From the NCBI GenBank assembly GCA_004322045.1, contig SCRN01000026.1, forward strand, positions 1-64,000: a stretch of DNA of 64,000 nt, written 5' to 3'. Numbering within the stretch: the stretch's first letter is position 1; every line of letters begins with the position of its first letter. Shown in pieces: positions 45,472-54,767 of the stretch. A model generated the notes under the pieces. It searched no databases, had not been told where the DNA came from, and was given only the letters and a program-made list of their open reading frames with translations. Source of the DNA: Paraburkholderia sp. (GTDB lineage: Bacteria; Pseudomonadota; Gammaproteobacteria; Burkholderiales; Burkholderiaceae). The position numbers were made by a program, and so were the translations under genes.

Positions 45472-46575
45472 ATGTCCGTTTCGATCGATCGTTCGATCGC
45501 GGCAGAAGCCGCTGCCCTCCGTACGCATTTTGCGCAAATTGTCCTGCCCATTTGGCGCGGACCGGGCTTCAATAGCGCGTCGCAATTACCGTACGAGGCC
45601 GTCGCCGCCGCCGATCACGCGCCGCTACCGGCCGTCCGCTATCGCGCCATGGCCTGCGCCCGGCAGTTGTTCGTCTTTTCGCAGGCGGGGGAAGCCGCGC
45701 ATGCCGAGCAACTCTTTCATGCGATGTGTCGTTATTTCCATGACGAGAAGCACGGGGGGTGGTTTTACAGCGTCGATCCAGACGGCGCGCCGCTCGATGC
45801 GACGAAGGATCTCTACACTCACGCGTTCGTCATCTTCGCTTGCGCGCACTATGCGTCGGCAACGGGCGATCGCGATGCGCTGCGCGTGATTGCCGACACG
45901 GCCTCGCTGGTCCAAGCGCGCTTTGCCGCAGCGGACGGCGTGCTCCACGCCGCGCTCACGCAAGACTTTTCCACCGTGCGTACGGGGCCGCTGCAGAACC
46001 CGCTCATGCATTTGACCGAAGCCTATCTGGCCGCCTACGAGACAACGGGCGAACCGGCTTATGAAACGGCGCTCGCGCGGTTGGCCGAATCAGTGGCGCG
46101 GCGCTTCGTTCACGCGCCCACCGGAACAATCGCCGAGTTGCCCATCGGCAGCGCCGACAACCGGCTCGAGCCGGGGCATCAATTCGAGTGGTTCTATCTC
46201 GTCAAGCGAGCGGGGCCGGTGGTTGCCGCGTCAGGCCTCGAGCCGGAACTGACACGCGCGTTCGATTTCGCGCAGCGCCGCGGTATCGATCGGGCGACGG
46301 GCGGTGTCTGCGCCGCGCTCGACGAAAGCGGCAGCGTGAAAGACGCAACCCAGCGAATTTGGGCACAAACCGAGTATCTGCGGGCACTCGCCACGCGCGG
46401 CCGCGAAGAAGATCTCGAAACGCTTGCGCTGCAAATCCCGCGCTTTCAAGCGCGCTTCCTCCATCCGCGCGGCTGGTACGAATGCGTCACGCCGCAAGGC
46501 GAGGTGGCGCGCGCCGATATGCCGTCCACCACGCCCTACCACCTCGCCACGGCCTACGCCTCGTTGCCGGGCTGA
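45472..46575 (+). CDS. AGE family epimerase/isomerase
   Basis: A 367-residue (alpha/alpha)6-barrel protein of the N-acylglucosamine 2-epimerase family, which also includes mannose isomerase, mannobiose epimerase and similar enzymes. Family features are HGGWFYSVDPDGAPLDATKD, NPLMHLTEAYLA, the catalytic-His segment GHQFEWFYLVKRAG (about residues 225-238) and a second His in STTPYHLATAY near the C-terminus. The start at 45472 (MSVSIDRS) suits the family length of about 370-400. The sugar substrate is not evident, and no sugar pathway is adjacent. Confidence 0.88.
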   Translation: MSVSIDRSIAAEAAALRTHFAQIVLPIWRGPGFNSASQLPYEAVAAADHAPLPAVRYRAMACARQLFVFSQAGEAAHAEQLFHAMCRYFHDEKHGGWFYSVDPDGAPLDATKDLYTHAFVIFACAHYASATGDRDALRVIADTASLVQARFAAADGVLHAALTQDFSTVRTGPLQNPLMHLTEAYLAAYETTGEPAYETALARLAESVARRFVHAPTGTIAELPIGSADNRLEPGHQFEWFYLVKRAGPVVAASGLEPELTRAFDFAQRRGIDRATGGVCAALDESGSVKDATQRIWAQTEYLRALATRGREEDLETLALQIPRFQARFLHPRGWYECVTPQGEVARADMPSTTPYHLATAYASLPG

Positions 46576-46679
46576 GGGGCGTTGGCTGGGTTGCGGAGGC
46601 CTGTGCGGAGGCTGGCTCACGGCGGGCGAGCCGCGTCGCCGCGCCGCGCCGAGCGGCCGGAGCCGGGGCCTTCCAAGCG

Positions 46680-48293
46680 TCAATCAGCGAGGGCCGGCTC
46701 GCTGACCGCCGCGTGAGCGGCAGCCGCGAAGCGTGCGTCGCCAAGCACAGCCGGTGAAATCTCGAAGACCGAGACCGCTTCCTTGAGCTGTCGCGTCTGA
46801 TCGTGCAGCGAAGAAGCCGCAGCAGCGGCCTCCTCGACGAGCGCCGCATTCTGTTGCGTCATGCGGTCCATCTGCCCGACAGCCTGATTGACGTGGTCGA
46901 TGCCGGTGCTCTGCTCGAGCGAAGACGCGCTGATTTCGCCCATCATTTGCGCCACGCGCGAGATCGACGTCGACACCTTCTGCATCGCATTGCCGGCGCG
47001 TTCGACGAGTTCCGAGCCGCCTTCGATCTGCGAGACCGATTCGCCGATGAGCGCCTTGATTTCCTTCGCCGATTGAGCGCTGCGTTGCGCGAGGCCGCGC
47101 ACTTCGCCTGCCACCACCGCGAAACCGCGCCCCTGTTCGCCCGCGCGCGCGGCTTCGACCGCCGCGTTCAGCGCGAGGATGTTCGTCTGGAAAGCAATAC
47201 CATCGATGACGCTGATGATTTCGGCGATGCGATCCGAGCTTTGCGCGATGCCGCGCATCTTGTCGACGACGCTATCGACGACGCTCGCACCGTCGGACGT
47301 CGAGCGCAGCGCTTCATCGGCCAGCGCGTGAGCTTCGCGCGCGTGCTCGGCGTTCTGGCGCACCGTTGTCGTCAGCTCTTCCATGCTCGAGGCCGTTTCT
47401 TCGAGCGAAGCCGCCTGGTTTTCGGTGCGAGCCGACAGATCGGCGTTGCCCGTCGCGATTTCATCGGCGCCCGTATGAATCGAATCGGCTGCGTCGCGCA
47501 CCGTCTTCACCGTTTGGGCGACGCTGGCCTGCATGTGCGCGAGGCCCGCAAACAGCCGTCCGATTTCGTTCGTGCCGCGCGGGGCGATCGGCTCGGCGAG
47601 CATGCCCCGTGCGATCTGCTCGAAATGGCGGCCGGCTTCTTCGAGCGGGGCGACGACGCCGCGTTTGAGCGCCGCGTAGACGATCGCGGTGCCGCCGAGC
47701 AGCGCGGCGAGGACGGCCAGGCTCACGCCGCGGAACATCGCCAAGCGAGAATCGATCGACTCGAGCGACGCGCTGCTTCGCGCATCGCCGAATTGCGTGA
47801 AGGCGCGCTGTTCGTTGAGGAAGGCGTCTTGGAACGATTGCGTCGGCTGATCGAGAAACGCCTTCACGTTGTTACTGTCCAGGTACTGCACGAGTTCGCC
47901 GAGCGCCGTATGCAGTGCTTGATACTTCTCGGCCAGCGCCGCGGCATGTGCGCGGTTTTCGTCGCTCGCTTTCGGCGCGTCGGCAAAGCGCGCGAACGAT
48001 TTATCGGCCAACGCCAACTGCTCGCGGGCGTGCTCGACGATGGCGGTAGGTTCCGCGCCGCCGCCGATCATCCGCGTCCCCGCGCGCGACAGGTTGATGC
48101 GCGCATCCATGAGGTGTTGCGTGGTCTCGTTGACGGCGTTCACTTGGACGAGCGCCACGTTCGCCAGTTGGCCGACGTCGCGGTGCGTGCTGGTCAAGAA
48201 CCAAAACCCGATTCCACCCGTGACGAGCTGCAACAGGCAAAACGCGGCCAATACGAACAACAGGCCCGAAGCGAGCTTGATCTTGCTGAACAT
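46680..48293 (-). CDS. Methyl-accepting chemotaxis protein
   Basis: A 537-residue transmembrane chemoreceptor. TM1 is at about residues 10-32, a four-helix periplasmic sensor of Tar/Tsr type at 33-190 (ending DSRLAMFRG), TM2 at 191-213, HAMP at about 214-266 and the cytoplasmic signalling coil at 270-515. The receptor tip DGIAFQTNILALNAAVEAAR is unmistakable. There is no C-terminal NWETF-type pentapeptide, so it would rely on other receptors for CheR/CheB docking. The start is set at 48293 (MFSKIKLASG); a longer frame from a GTG adds 16 hydrophobic residues. Its ligand is unknown. Confidence 0.95.
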   Translation of the reverse strand: MFSKIKLASGLLFVLAAFCLLQLVTGGIGFWFLTSTHRDVGQLANVALVQVNAVNETTQHLMDARINLSRAGTRMIGGGAEPTAIVEHAREQLALADKSFARFADAPKASDENRAHAAALAEKYQALHTALGELVQYLDSNNVKAFLDQPTQSFQDAFLNEQRAFTQFGDARSSASLESIDSRLAMFRGVSLAVLAALLGGTAIVYAALKRGVVAPLEEAGRHFEQIARGMLAEPIAPRGTNEIGRLFAGLAHMQASVAQTVKTVRDAADSIHTGADEIATGNADLSARTENQAASLEETASSMEELTTTVRQNAEHAREAHALADEALRSTSDGASVVDSVVDKMRGIAQSSDRIAEIISVIDGIAFQTNILALNAAVEAARAGEQGRGFAVVAGEVRGLAQRSAQSAKEIKALIGESVSQIEGGSELVERAGNAMQKVSTSISRVAQMMGEISASSLEQSTGIDHVNQAVGQMDRMTQQNAALVEEAAAAASSLHDQTRQLKEAVSVFEISPAVLGDARFAAAAHAAVSEPALAD

Positions 48294-48439
48294 CTGGAAC
48301 ACTCGAAAGGAAAACGAAAGAAAAGCCAAAACGGCGCTCACTAGGGTTTACGGCAATCGCGCGATTTGCTTGAGGGTGCCTCCCGCGGCCGGACAACGGT
48401 TACCACCGGTCACCCGCGCCCTTCGGCGGGCCGCGTTGC

Positions 48440-48459
48440 ACGTGAGCACGCACTCACGT
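48440..48459. promoter_or_regulatory. Inverted repeat in the MCP-thioesterase intergenic space
   Basis: ACGTGAG-N6-CTCACGT is a perfect 7-bp dyad about 79 nt upstream of the thioesterase start, just before a TTGACG that could act as -35. It is a candidate dimeric-regulator operator for the thioesterase gene. Confidence 0.4.
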
Positions 48460-48537
48460 CACCTTGACGCCGTGCCCCCGGCCTTCCTAGAGTGGAACGC
48501 GACACGACACGGGGCCCTGCCCCGAAGGGGCCACGGC

Positions 48538-49020
48538 ATGACCGATCTTTTCGACCTCGCGCGCGGTGCGCTGCACGCGCAACCGTTCAGCATGCTGCTC
48601 GGCACGGAGCTCGTTCAGATCGGCGAGCGCGAGGTGACGCTGCAACTGCCGATCCGCGACGATTTGCGTCAGCAGCACGGGTTCGTCCACGGCGGCGTCA
48701 CGAGCTACCTGGCCGACAACGCGCTCACCTTTGCGGGCGCACTCGCCCTCGGGCCGCGCGTCGTCATGGGGGAATACAAGATCAATTACCTGCGGCCCGC
48801 CGTGCGCGGCACCCTGCTTGCGCGCGCCGAACTCATCTATGCGGGGCGCGGTCATGCGATCTGCCAATGCAGCATCTACGTCATCGATGGAGAGAAGGAA
48901 ACCCTCATCGCTTTGGCGCAAGGGACGATCAATCGGGTCGGCGATGGTCCCAACGCATCGTCGCTGCATCATGAGCATGAGCATGAGCACGACGCGCCGC
49001 ACGGCGAAGAAGGCGCATGA
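48538..49020 (+). CDS. PaaI-type hotdog-fold thioesterase
   Basis: A 160-residue protein of the PaaI/YdiI hotdog superfamily. The active-site helix motif is QQHGFVHGGVTSYLADNAL (about residues 41-59), whose HGG and Asp/Asn positions hydrolyse acyl-CoA thioesters. The strand GEYKINYLRPAVRGTLLA follows as expected. The last 15 residues form a histidine/glutamate-rich tail (HHEHEHEHDAPHGEEGA), which could bind metal but is not part of the catalytic fold. It is a single gene divergent from the chemoreceptor. Confidence 0.9.
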   Translation: MTDLFDLARGALHAQPFSMLLGTELVQIGEREVTLQLPIRDDLRQQHGFVHGGVTSYLADNALTFAGALALGPRVVMGEYKINYLRPAVRGTLLARAELIYAGRGHAICQCSIYVIDGEKETLIALAQGTINRVGDGPNASSLHHEHEHEHDAPHGEEGA

Positions 49021-49117
49021 ACCGATAGGCGGTGAAGTCAGGCCTCACGTCCAAGCATTGAGTCCACCGTACCGTCACATGCGAGTGAGCAAGACATGCT
49101 CGACCATACGGGCGTAC

Positions 49118-49183
49118 GGGTAAGCGGCGTTCGTGCTCGATCCCGACGACCACAACATCGAAGCGGTGTGCCACGAGAGCTGA
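49118..49183 (+). pseudogene. C-terminal relic of a VOC (glyoxalase-family) gene
   Basis: Bases 49124-49183 encode AAFVLDPDDHNIEAVCHES and a stop, a near-perfect copy of the C-terminal signature of VOC/glyoxalase-fold proteins (AAFVxDPDGxNIEAVCH). An in-frame TAA directly precedes it at 49121-49123, where the family usually has tyrosine (GYYAAF), and no upstream portion of the domain is recognisable in the 273-nt spacer. It is a decayed gene fragment. The assignment is by pattern recall. Confidence 0.6.
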
Positions 49184-49293
49184 CACGCACAACATGTCCG
49201 GCGCTGGATCGCAGCCGCAAGGAGCGCTAGAATGGCGACCCTTCAAAAAAGCGCGCGCGACACTCCCGTGCGTGCGCGCCGTCGTTCGATTCC

Positions 49294-49836
49294 ATGGCAA
49301 AACTTCTGACCGATCTCGAATTCCAGCGCTTTTCCGAACTGCAGCAAAAGCAAACTAGCTTCACCATCACGAGCGAAGAAGCCGATGAGTTGCGCACCAT
49401 CGTCGAGCGCGCGCAGCAAAAACGCGACGACCGCGCGGCGGCAATGCAAGCGATCGAAGCGCACATCGCTCAATTCGAAATTACGCCTGACGAGCTGTTT
49501 TCCCCCGAGCAGATCGGCGAAGCGGCGCGCGCTTACGGCCTGATCGCCGCGGCGAAGAAGGAGCGTGCGCTCCCGCCCGCACTGACGTTCGGCGGCAAGA
49601 CCTATCAATGGACGCGCGCGTTGCCGGACGATATCCGCGTGCCGCTGTTCGACGCCTTCAAAGCAGGCCAATCGGTCAAGCCGTTCCTGGTCACGCCGAA
49701 GGATGCGGTGCGCAACGCCGCCACGATCGCGCGGCTCGAGCGCGAAACCGGCGCCGTGTACGCCGACGCATGGCTCGATGAGCTTGCGATTTCGCGCACG
49801 CAAGTGGACGACGCCGCCGCGAAACTGGCCGCCTGA
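49294..49836 (+). CDS. Unknown 180-residue cytoplasmic protein
   Basis: I do not recognise this protein. It starts at 49294 (MAKLLTDLEF), has no signal peptide or membrane helix, and is predicted mostly helical in the first half (EADELRTIVERAQQKRDDRA, AAMQAIEAHIAQFEITPDEL). The middle has a compact Trp-containing segment, LTFGGKTYQWTRALPDDIRV, and the second half is again helical with charged residues. The codon use is like that of its neighbours, so it is probably a real gene. It is convergent with the Pat-like gene; no partner suggests a function. Confidence 0.7.
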   Translation: MAKLLTDLEFQRFSELQQKQTSFTITSEEADELRTIVERAQQKRDDRAAAMQAIEAHIAQFEITPDELFSPEQIGEAARAYGLIAAAKKERALPPALTFGGKTYQWTRALPDDIRVPLFDAFKAGQSVKPFLVTPKDAVRNAATIARLERETGAVYADAWLDELAISRTQVDDAAAKLAA

Positions 49837-49955
49837 CCCTCTAGGCGGGCAGCCCCCGGCCTAGCGTTTCGGCTGCGGCCGGGCACGCGATGCACGAAGG
49901 CGCGCCCGGCTGCAAAGTGAAGCGAAGTGGAGTGGAGTAAAGCCTACCGATCGCA

Positions 49956-52343
49956 CTAAGATGCGCGCATATCGCTTTGCAGCGGCATTTTGACTTCGAC
50001 GACCGCCGGGTCCGCGGTGGGGCTCATCGCAAATCCGCATGCCTTGACGAGACCAAGCATCGGCGTATTCTCACGCAGCACCTCGCCGACGATCCACCGC
50101 GTGCCGCGCCCGCGTACGTAGGCCACCATCCGCTCCATTAGCATTCGGCCGAGGCCCATGCCTTTCAGGTCCGAGCGCACGGCCACGGCGAACTCCGCAT
50201 TTTCGTTGTCCGGATCGGTGATCGTACGCACGACACCGAGTGTGCGCGCGTGACCGCTTTCCTCCGTCGTGGCGATCAGCGCCATCTCGCGGTCGTAGTC
50301 GATCTGCGTCATGCGGGCGAGTTGCGAGTGATCGAAGCCGCTCACGGCCCCGAAAAACCGCATGCGCAAATCGTTGGGCGTCATCCCGGCGATGAAGTCG
50401 CTATGGGCCGGCTCGTCTTCGGGGCGGATCGGGCGGATCGTCAGCCGTCGCCCGCGCCAATCGAGCGTTTCTTCGAGCTGGCGCGGATACGGCACGATGG
50501 CGAGGCGGCCGCGTTGTTGCCCGAGCGCGAGACGCGGCCCGACGAGTCGCGCACGCGTGCGCGTGACCCGCAGCACCGCCGTCAAGCCGACGATCTGCTC
50601 CACGCAGCAGACGGCTTCGGACAACGCCGTCAGTGCATCGAGCACGGGCGCGACCGGCGCGCGCTGCGCGTAGGGCGAACGCGAAACGATCTCGCTCGCG
50701 AGGACCGGGTTCAGCGGCGGCAAGCCATACACCGAGAACGGCGCTGAGGCCTCGTCGGCCGGTGGCGCGGTGAATTCGAAGACGGGGCCGAAGTCGGCGT
50801 CGTCGCGCAGCGTCACGGTCACATCGACGATGTGCTCATCGTCGTGCAGGCCTTCGGCGGGTGCGGCCGAATCCGCATCGCTCGACACCACGAGCCCGAA
50901 TCCGCTCAGCAGCGAGGCCGCATCGGCGCCTTCGAGCATCGTCTGCCCCGCCGTCAGCGCCGCCTTCGCGCTCGCCTGCGCCGCCTCGATCGCGACGGGC
51001 ACTTGCGCGGGCAATCCTTGCGGCGTTTGCATCAGCAGTTCACGGCCGAGCCGATAATCGACCAGACGCGCGAAGGCCCGGGCGAGCCGGTGCGGCGTCG
51101 AATGCAAGGCGATGCCGTGCGCGCGAAGCGCATCGCGCGTCTCGTCGTCGACGCCCCCGAAGAAGCAAGCGAGCATGCCGCGGTAAGCGAAACGCTGGCG
51201 CTCGATCAACACACGCGCGACCTCGGCCACGGGCGCACCCAGCGTCGACGCATGGACCACGAATGCGGTGCCAGTTTCGCGATGCGGTGCGAGCGCCTCC
51301 AATGCGAGCCCGAAATGTTCGGGCTTGGCGTCGTTGCCGAGCACGAGCGGATTGCCGCCCGCAGCGCGCGGTAAAGCCGACGCCACCGCTGCCAGCGCCG
51401 CATCGGGCCAGTGAGCGAGCGTCGTGTTGGCCGCGGCGAACGCGTCGGCGGCGAGCGCAGCGACGCCACGGTCGCTCGTCACGAGCGTCGCCGATGAACT
51501 CGCGGCAATACGCCCCACGCCGAGCGTTTCGATTTCGTCGATCAAGTCGTCGAGCGAATCGACCCGCACCATGCCCGAACGCCGAAACGCCGCGCCGTAC
51601 AGCGCATCGGAGGGATCCGAGCGGCCGGTGCGCAGCACGAGCACGGGCTTGTTGCGCGCCGCCGCGCGCGCCGCGGACATGAACTTGCGCGCGGCGCGCA
51701 CGACAGACAGTTCGAGCAAGATGGCCCGCGTTGCGGGATCGCTCGCGAGATAGTCGAGGACATCGCCCGCATCGACATCGGCTTCCCCGCCCAGTGCAAT
51801 GGCATGGGAAAACCCGAGCCCGCGCGCTGCCGCCCAGCCGAGCACGGCGTTCGTCAGCGCGTTCGATTGCGAGACCCACGCCACGCCCCCTGTTTTCACC
51901 ATCGCCGAAGGCGCGCCGAAGTGCGCGTTGACCGCGGGCGTCACGACGCCGAGGCTGCCCGGTCCAACGATGCGCAGCAAGTGGGGTTTTGCCGCCGCAA
52001 GCACGTGGGATACGAGCGGCGAGCTCGAATCATCGGTATCGCTGACGATCACCGCCGCACGCGTGCCGAGCCGGCCGAGCTTGCCGACGACATCGACCCA
52101 GGTCTCGCTCGGCGTGCAGATGAGCGCGACGCTCGGCGCTTCGAGCAAATCGGCCGCATCGGCAAACACGGCGCAGCCGTCGAGTTCCGCGTACTTCGGA
52201 TTGACGGGCCACACGGGGCCGTTGAATCCGGCTTCACGCACCCGCCGCCACACTTTCGCGCCGACGCTGTCCGGGCGAAGCGACGCACCGATGATGGCGA
52301 CGGATTTCGGCTGAAACAGCGCATCGAGATTGCGGACGGTCAT
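49956..52343 (-). CDS. Pat-like protein: NDP-forming acyl-CoA synthetase region fused to GNAT acetyltransferase
   Basis: A 795-residue fusion. Residues 1-290 are a CoA-binding and succinyl-CoA-ligase-like part (SVAIIGASLRPDSVGAKVWR, GPGSLGVVTPAVNAHFG). Residues 460-600 correspond to the ATP-grasp region but look shortened: after LLSGFGLVV the usual Lys-containing strand (VVLKI) and the HKSDxGGV loop are missing, although DFGPVFEF and YGLPPLNPVLASEI remain. Residues 640-795 are a GNAT domain with the acetyl-CoA loop DLKGMGLGRMLMERMV. Pat/PatZ proteins acetylate lysines of metabolic enzymes such as acetyl-CoA synthetase. The eroded ATP-grasp makes CoA-ligase activity unlikely. Confidence 0.87.
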   Translation of the reverse strand: MTVRNLDALFQPKSVAIIGASLRPDSVGAKVWRRVREAGFNGPVWPVNPKYAELDGCAVFADAADLLEAPSVALICTPSETWVDVVGKLGRLGTRAAVIVSDTDDSSSPLVSHVLAAAKPHLLRIVGPGSLGVVTPAVNAHFGAPSAMVKTGGVAWVSQSNALTNAVLGWAAARGLGFSHAIALGGEADVDAGDVLDYLASDPATRAILLELSVVRAARKFMSAARAAARNKPVLVLRTGRSDPSDALYGAAFRRSGMVRVDSLDDLIDEIETLGVGRIAASSSATLVTSDRGVAALAADAFAAANTTLAHWPDAALAAVASALPRAAGGNPLVLGNDAKPEHFGLALEALAPHRETGTAFVVHASTLGAPVAEVARVLIERQRFAYRGMLACFFGGVDDETRDALRAHGIALHSTPHRLARAFARLVDYRLGRELLMQTPQGLPAQVPVAIEAAQASAKAALTAGQTMLEGADAASLLSGFGLVVSSDADSAAPAEGLHDDEHIVDVTVTLRDDADFGPVFEFTAPPADEASAPFSVYGLPPLNPVLASEIVSRSPYAQRAPVAPVLDALTALSEAVCCVEQIVGLTAVLRVTRTRARLVGPRLALGQQRGRLAIVPYPRQLEETLDWRGRRLTIRPIRPEDEPAHSDFIAGMTPNDLRMRFFGAVSGFDHSQLARMTQIDYDREMALIATTEESGHARTLGVVRTITDPDNENAEFAVAVRSDLKGMGLGRMLMERMVAYVRGRGTRWIVGEVLRENTPMLGLVKACGFAMSPTADPAVVEVKMPLQSDMRAS

Positions 52344-52447
52344 AGTGCGCGTCTAACGAGGATGGAGGGTGGAAGGAGAAGGCGCCGCACGCGGCGTGCA
52401 ATGCCGTTTCGTAAGCATAGGCGATGCCCGCCTGCGTTGCGCGCCCA

Positions 52448-53578
52448 TCAATCGAGCGACTTCCTGAAGCGCAGTACGCTCACGCCCAGCATCGCGAGCC
52501 CGAGCGCCGTCATGGCCGCGAGCTGCGGCCAAAGGACGCCGAAGCCGACGCCCTTTAGAAAAACCGCGCGCAATACCACGAGAAAGTAGCGCAACGGATT
52601 CAGATAGGTCAGCCATTGCAGCGCGCGAGGCATCGCCGAGATCGGAAACGCGAAGCCCGACAGGATAAAGATCGGATTGATGAGGATGAAATTGAGCGCG
52701 AACGCCTGCTGTTGCGTGCGAGAGAACGTCGACAGCAGCAAGCCGAGGCCAATGACCGCGAGCAGGAACAGCACGACGCCGACCAACATGACGAAAATGC
52801 TGCCGACAAACGGCACATCGAACCATGCAACGCCAAGCGTGGCGACGATCGCAACATCGCCAAGACCGATCAAAAACGACGGCGCGGTCTTGCCGAGAAT
52901 GAATTCGACGGGGCGAATCGGGCTCACCATGATTTGCTCCAGCGTGCCGACTTCCCGTTCGCGCACGACGGCGAACGCGGTGAGACTCACTACCTGCAGC
53001 AGCGTAAGCGTGCCGATCACGCCGGGAATGAAGAACCATCTATCGTCGATCCCTTCGTTGAACCACGGTCGCTCTTGCAGCGCAACGGTGATCGCAGGCG
53101 GCGCCGCGCCGGCGCGCGCATGCCATCCCGTTGCGAGCCAGTCGCCTTGGTACTGCGCGACGATCTTGCTCACGTAGCCGAGCGCAATCAACGCGGTATT
53201 GGAATTCGTCCCGTCGACGAGCACCTGCAGCGGCGCCCCCCTCCCTTGCCCGAGCGCACGAGCAAAGCCCGCTTGGATGACCACCGCCACTTGTGCGCGC
53301 CCCGCATCCAATTCATGCGCGATGTCCTTTTGCGAGCGCGGGAAATCGACGATCTCGAAGCGGCCATTGGCGGTGAAGCGCGCGATGAGATCGCGGCTGG
53401 CTTGGCTGCCGTCGAGGTCGAGCACGGCGGTCGACACATGGCTCACCGTAAACGTCGCCGCATAGCCATAGATGAACACTTGCAGCACGAGCGGCACGAC
53501 GAGTCGAAACAACGCCCAGCGGTCTCGCTTCAATTCGAGAAACTCTTTCACGAGCATCGCGTACACGCGTTCGAACAT
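52448..53578 (-). CDS. ABC-2 type exporter permease (YbhR-like)
   Basis: A 376-residue ABC-2 permease. One N-terminal membrane helix is followed by a large periplasmic part (about 50-190) and five C-terminal helices (about 195-375). The membrane-entry loop reads TAFAVVREREVGTLEQIMVS, and LVDGTNSNTALIALGYVSKI is a typical YbhR/YhhJ periplasmic motif. It is last in the operon, 52 nt after the first permease gene. Confidence 0.93.
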   Translation of the reverse strand: MFERVYAMLVKEFLELKRDRWALFRLVVPLVLQVFIYGYAATFTVSHVSTAVLDLDGSQASRDLIARFTANGRFEIVDFPRSQKDIAHELDAGRAQVAVVIQAGFARALGQGRGAPLQVLVDGTNSNTALIALGYVSKIVAQYQGDWLATGWHARAGAAPPAITVALQERPWFNEGIDDRWFFIPGVIGTLTLLQVVSLTAFAVVREREVGTLEQIMVSPIRPVEFILGKTAPSFLIGLGDVAIVATLGVAWFDVPFVGSIFVMLVGVVLFLLAVIGLGLLLSTFSRTQQQAFALNFILINPIFILSGFAFPISAMPRALQWLTYLNPLRYFLVVLRAVFLKGVGFGVLWPQLAAMTALGLAMLGVSVLRFRKSLD

Positions 53579-53630
53579 CGCCGGCTCCGACCTTTAACTT
53601 ATGTCCCAATCGAACGAATGAACGCATCCA

Positions 53631-54767
53631 TCAATCGAGGTGCTTACGAAACGCGCGAACGCTGAGCCAGCCGATCACGAAGGCATAACACGACAACGCG
53701 GCGAACGGAACCGCGAGATCGGCCAAGGTGCTGCCTTTGAGAAATACGGAGCGCAAGATCGTCACGTAATAGCGCGCGTATACGAGCAGCGTCAGCGCGC
53801 GGATCGGCGCGGGCATCTGCTCGATCGCAAACGTATAGCCCGAGAGCATCGTCGTGGGCAGCATCGTCAACAGCAAGGCCACTTGGCTCGCGCCAAGCTG
53901 GCTGCGAATGCGCACCGACATCAGATAGCCGATGCCGAGCACGACGAGCGTAAACATCGCCGTCGTCGCCGCGAGCGTCAGCAAGCTGCCGCGAAACGGC
54001 ACATGAAACCAATAAACCGTACCCACGAGACAAAAAACGGCATCGACGAAACCGATCGCGAAGTAGGGAATCAGCTTACCGAGCATCAGTTCGAACGCGG
54101 TGACCGGCGTCGAAATCAATTGCTCCATCGTGCCGCGCTCCCATTCGCGCGCGACGGTCAACGACGTGAGCTGCGCGCCGACGAGCGCGAGGATCACCGC
54201 GACCACCCCCGGAATGATGAAGTTGCGGCTGTCCAGGCCCTCGTTGTACCAAACGCGCGGCCGGAAATCGACGGTGCCCACGGCAGGTGGCGGCGCGCCG
54301 TGATCGGCAGCCCAGCGCGCTTCGAACGCGGCCGCTGTTTGTGCGATCACCCCTTGCGCATAGCCGATTGCGATGTTCGTCGTGTTGGTATCGGTCGCAT
54401 CGAATACGGTCTGCAGTTGCGCGACGCCGGTCGTCGCCAGCACGCGCGAGAAGTCGATGGGGATGGTCACGACACCGGCGCATCGTCCTTGGTCGATCGC
54501 CTCGCGCCCCGCCCGCTCGCTTTCGAGTTCGCGCTGCGGCGCAAACCAGCCCGACGCGACGAACCGCGCGACGAGTTCGCGGCTAGCCTGAGTGTGCGCC
54601 TGGTCGCGCACGCACAGCGGCACGTGCCGAATATCGAGGCTGACGCCATAGCCGAGCAGAAGCATTTGCATCAACGGCATCAGCAAAGCGATGGCGAGGC
54701 TTCGCGGATCGCGCCAGATTTGCAGCGTTTCCTTGCGCGCAACGGCGATGAGGCGACGCAGCTTCAT
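53631..54767 (-). CDS. ABC-2 type exporter permease (YbhS-like)
   Basis: A 378-residue ABC-2 permease with the same plan as its downstream paralogue: N-terminal helix (about 24-44), periplasmic domain (FDATDTNTTNIAIGYAQGVI at about 138-158) and five C-terminal helices. The conserved loop is TVAREWERGTMEQLISTPV. It overlaps the second ATPase gene by 4 nt (ATGA). The two permeases most likely form a heterodimer. Confidence 0.93.
   Translation of the reverse strand: MKLRRLIAVARKETLQIWRDPRSLAIALLMPLMQMLLLGYGVSLDIRHVPLCVRDQAHTQASRELVARFVASGWFAPQRELESERAGREAIDQGRCAGVVTIPIDFSRVLATTGVAQLQTVFDATDTNTTNIAIGYAQGVIAQTAAAFEARWAADHGAPPPAVGTVDFRPRVWYNEGLDSRNFIIPGVVAVILALVGAQLTSLTVAREWERGTMEQLISTPVTAFELMLGKLIPYFAIGFVDAVFCLVGTVYWFHVPFRGSLLTLAATTAMFTLVVLGIGYLMSVRIRSQLGASQVALLLTMLPTTMLSGYTFAIEQMPAPIRALTLLVYARYYVTILRSVFLKGSTLADLAVPFAALSCYAFVIGWLSVRAFRKHLD

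Noticed and set aside
46803-48344. A 513-codon open frame antisense to the chemoreceptor gene
   Set aside because: Arg/Asp-rich composition with no motif; the opposite strand has all receptor motifs.
49850-49950. CCCGGCC/GGCCGGG hairpin between the unknown protein and the Pat-like gene as a terminator
   Set aside because: The loop is long (about 16 nt) and there is no T-run on either strand.
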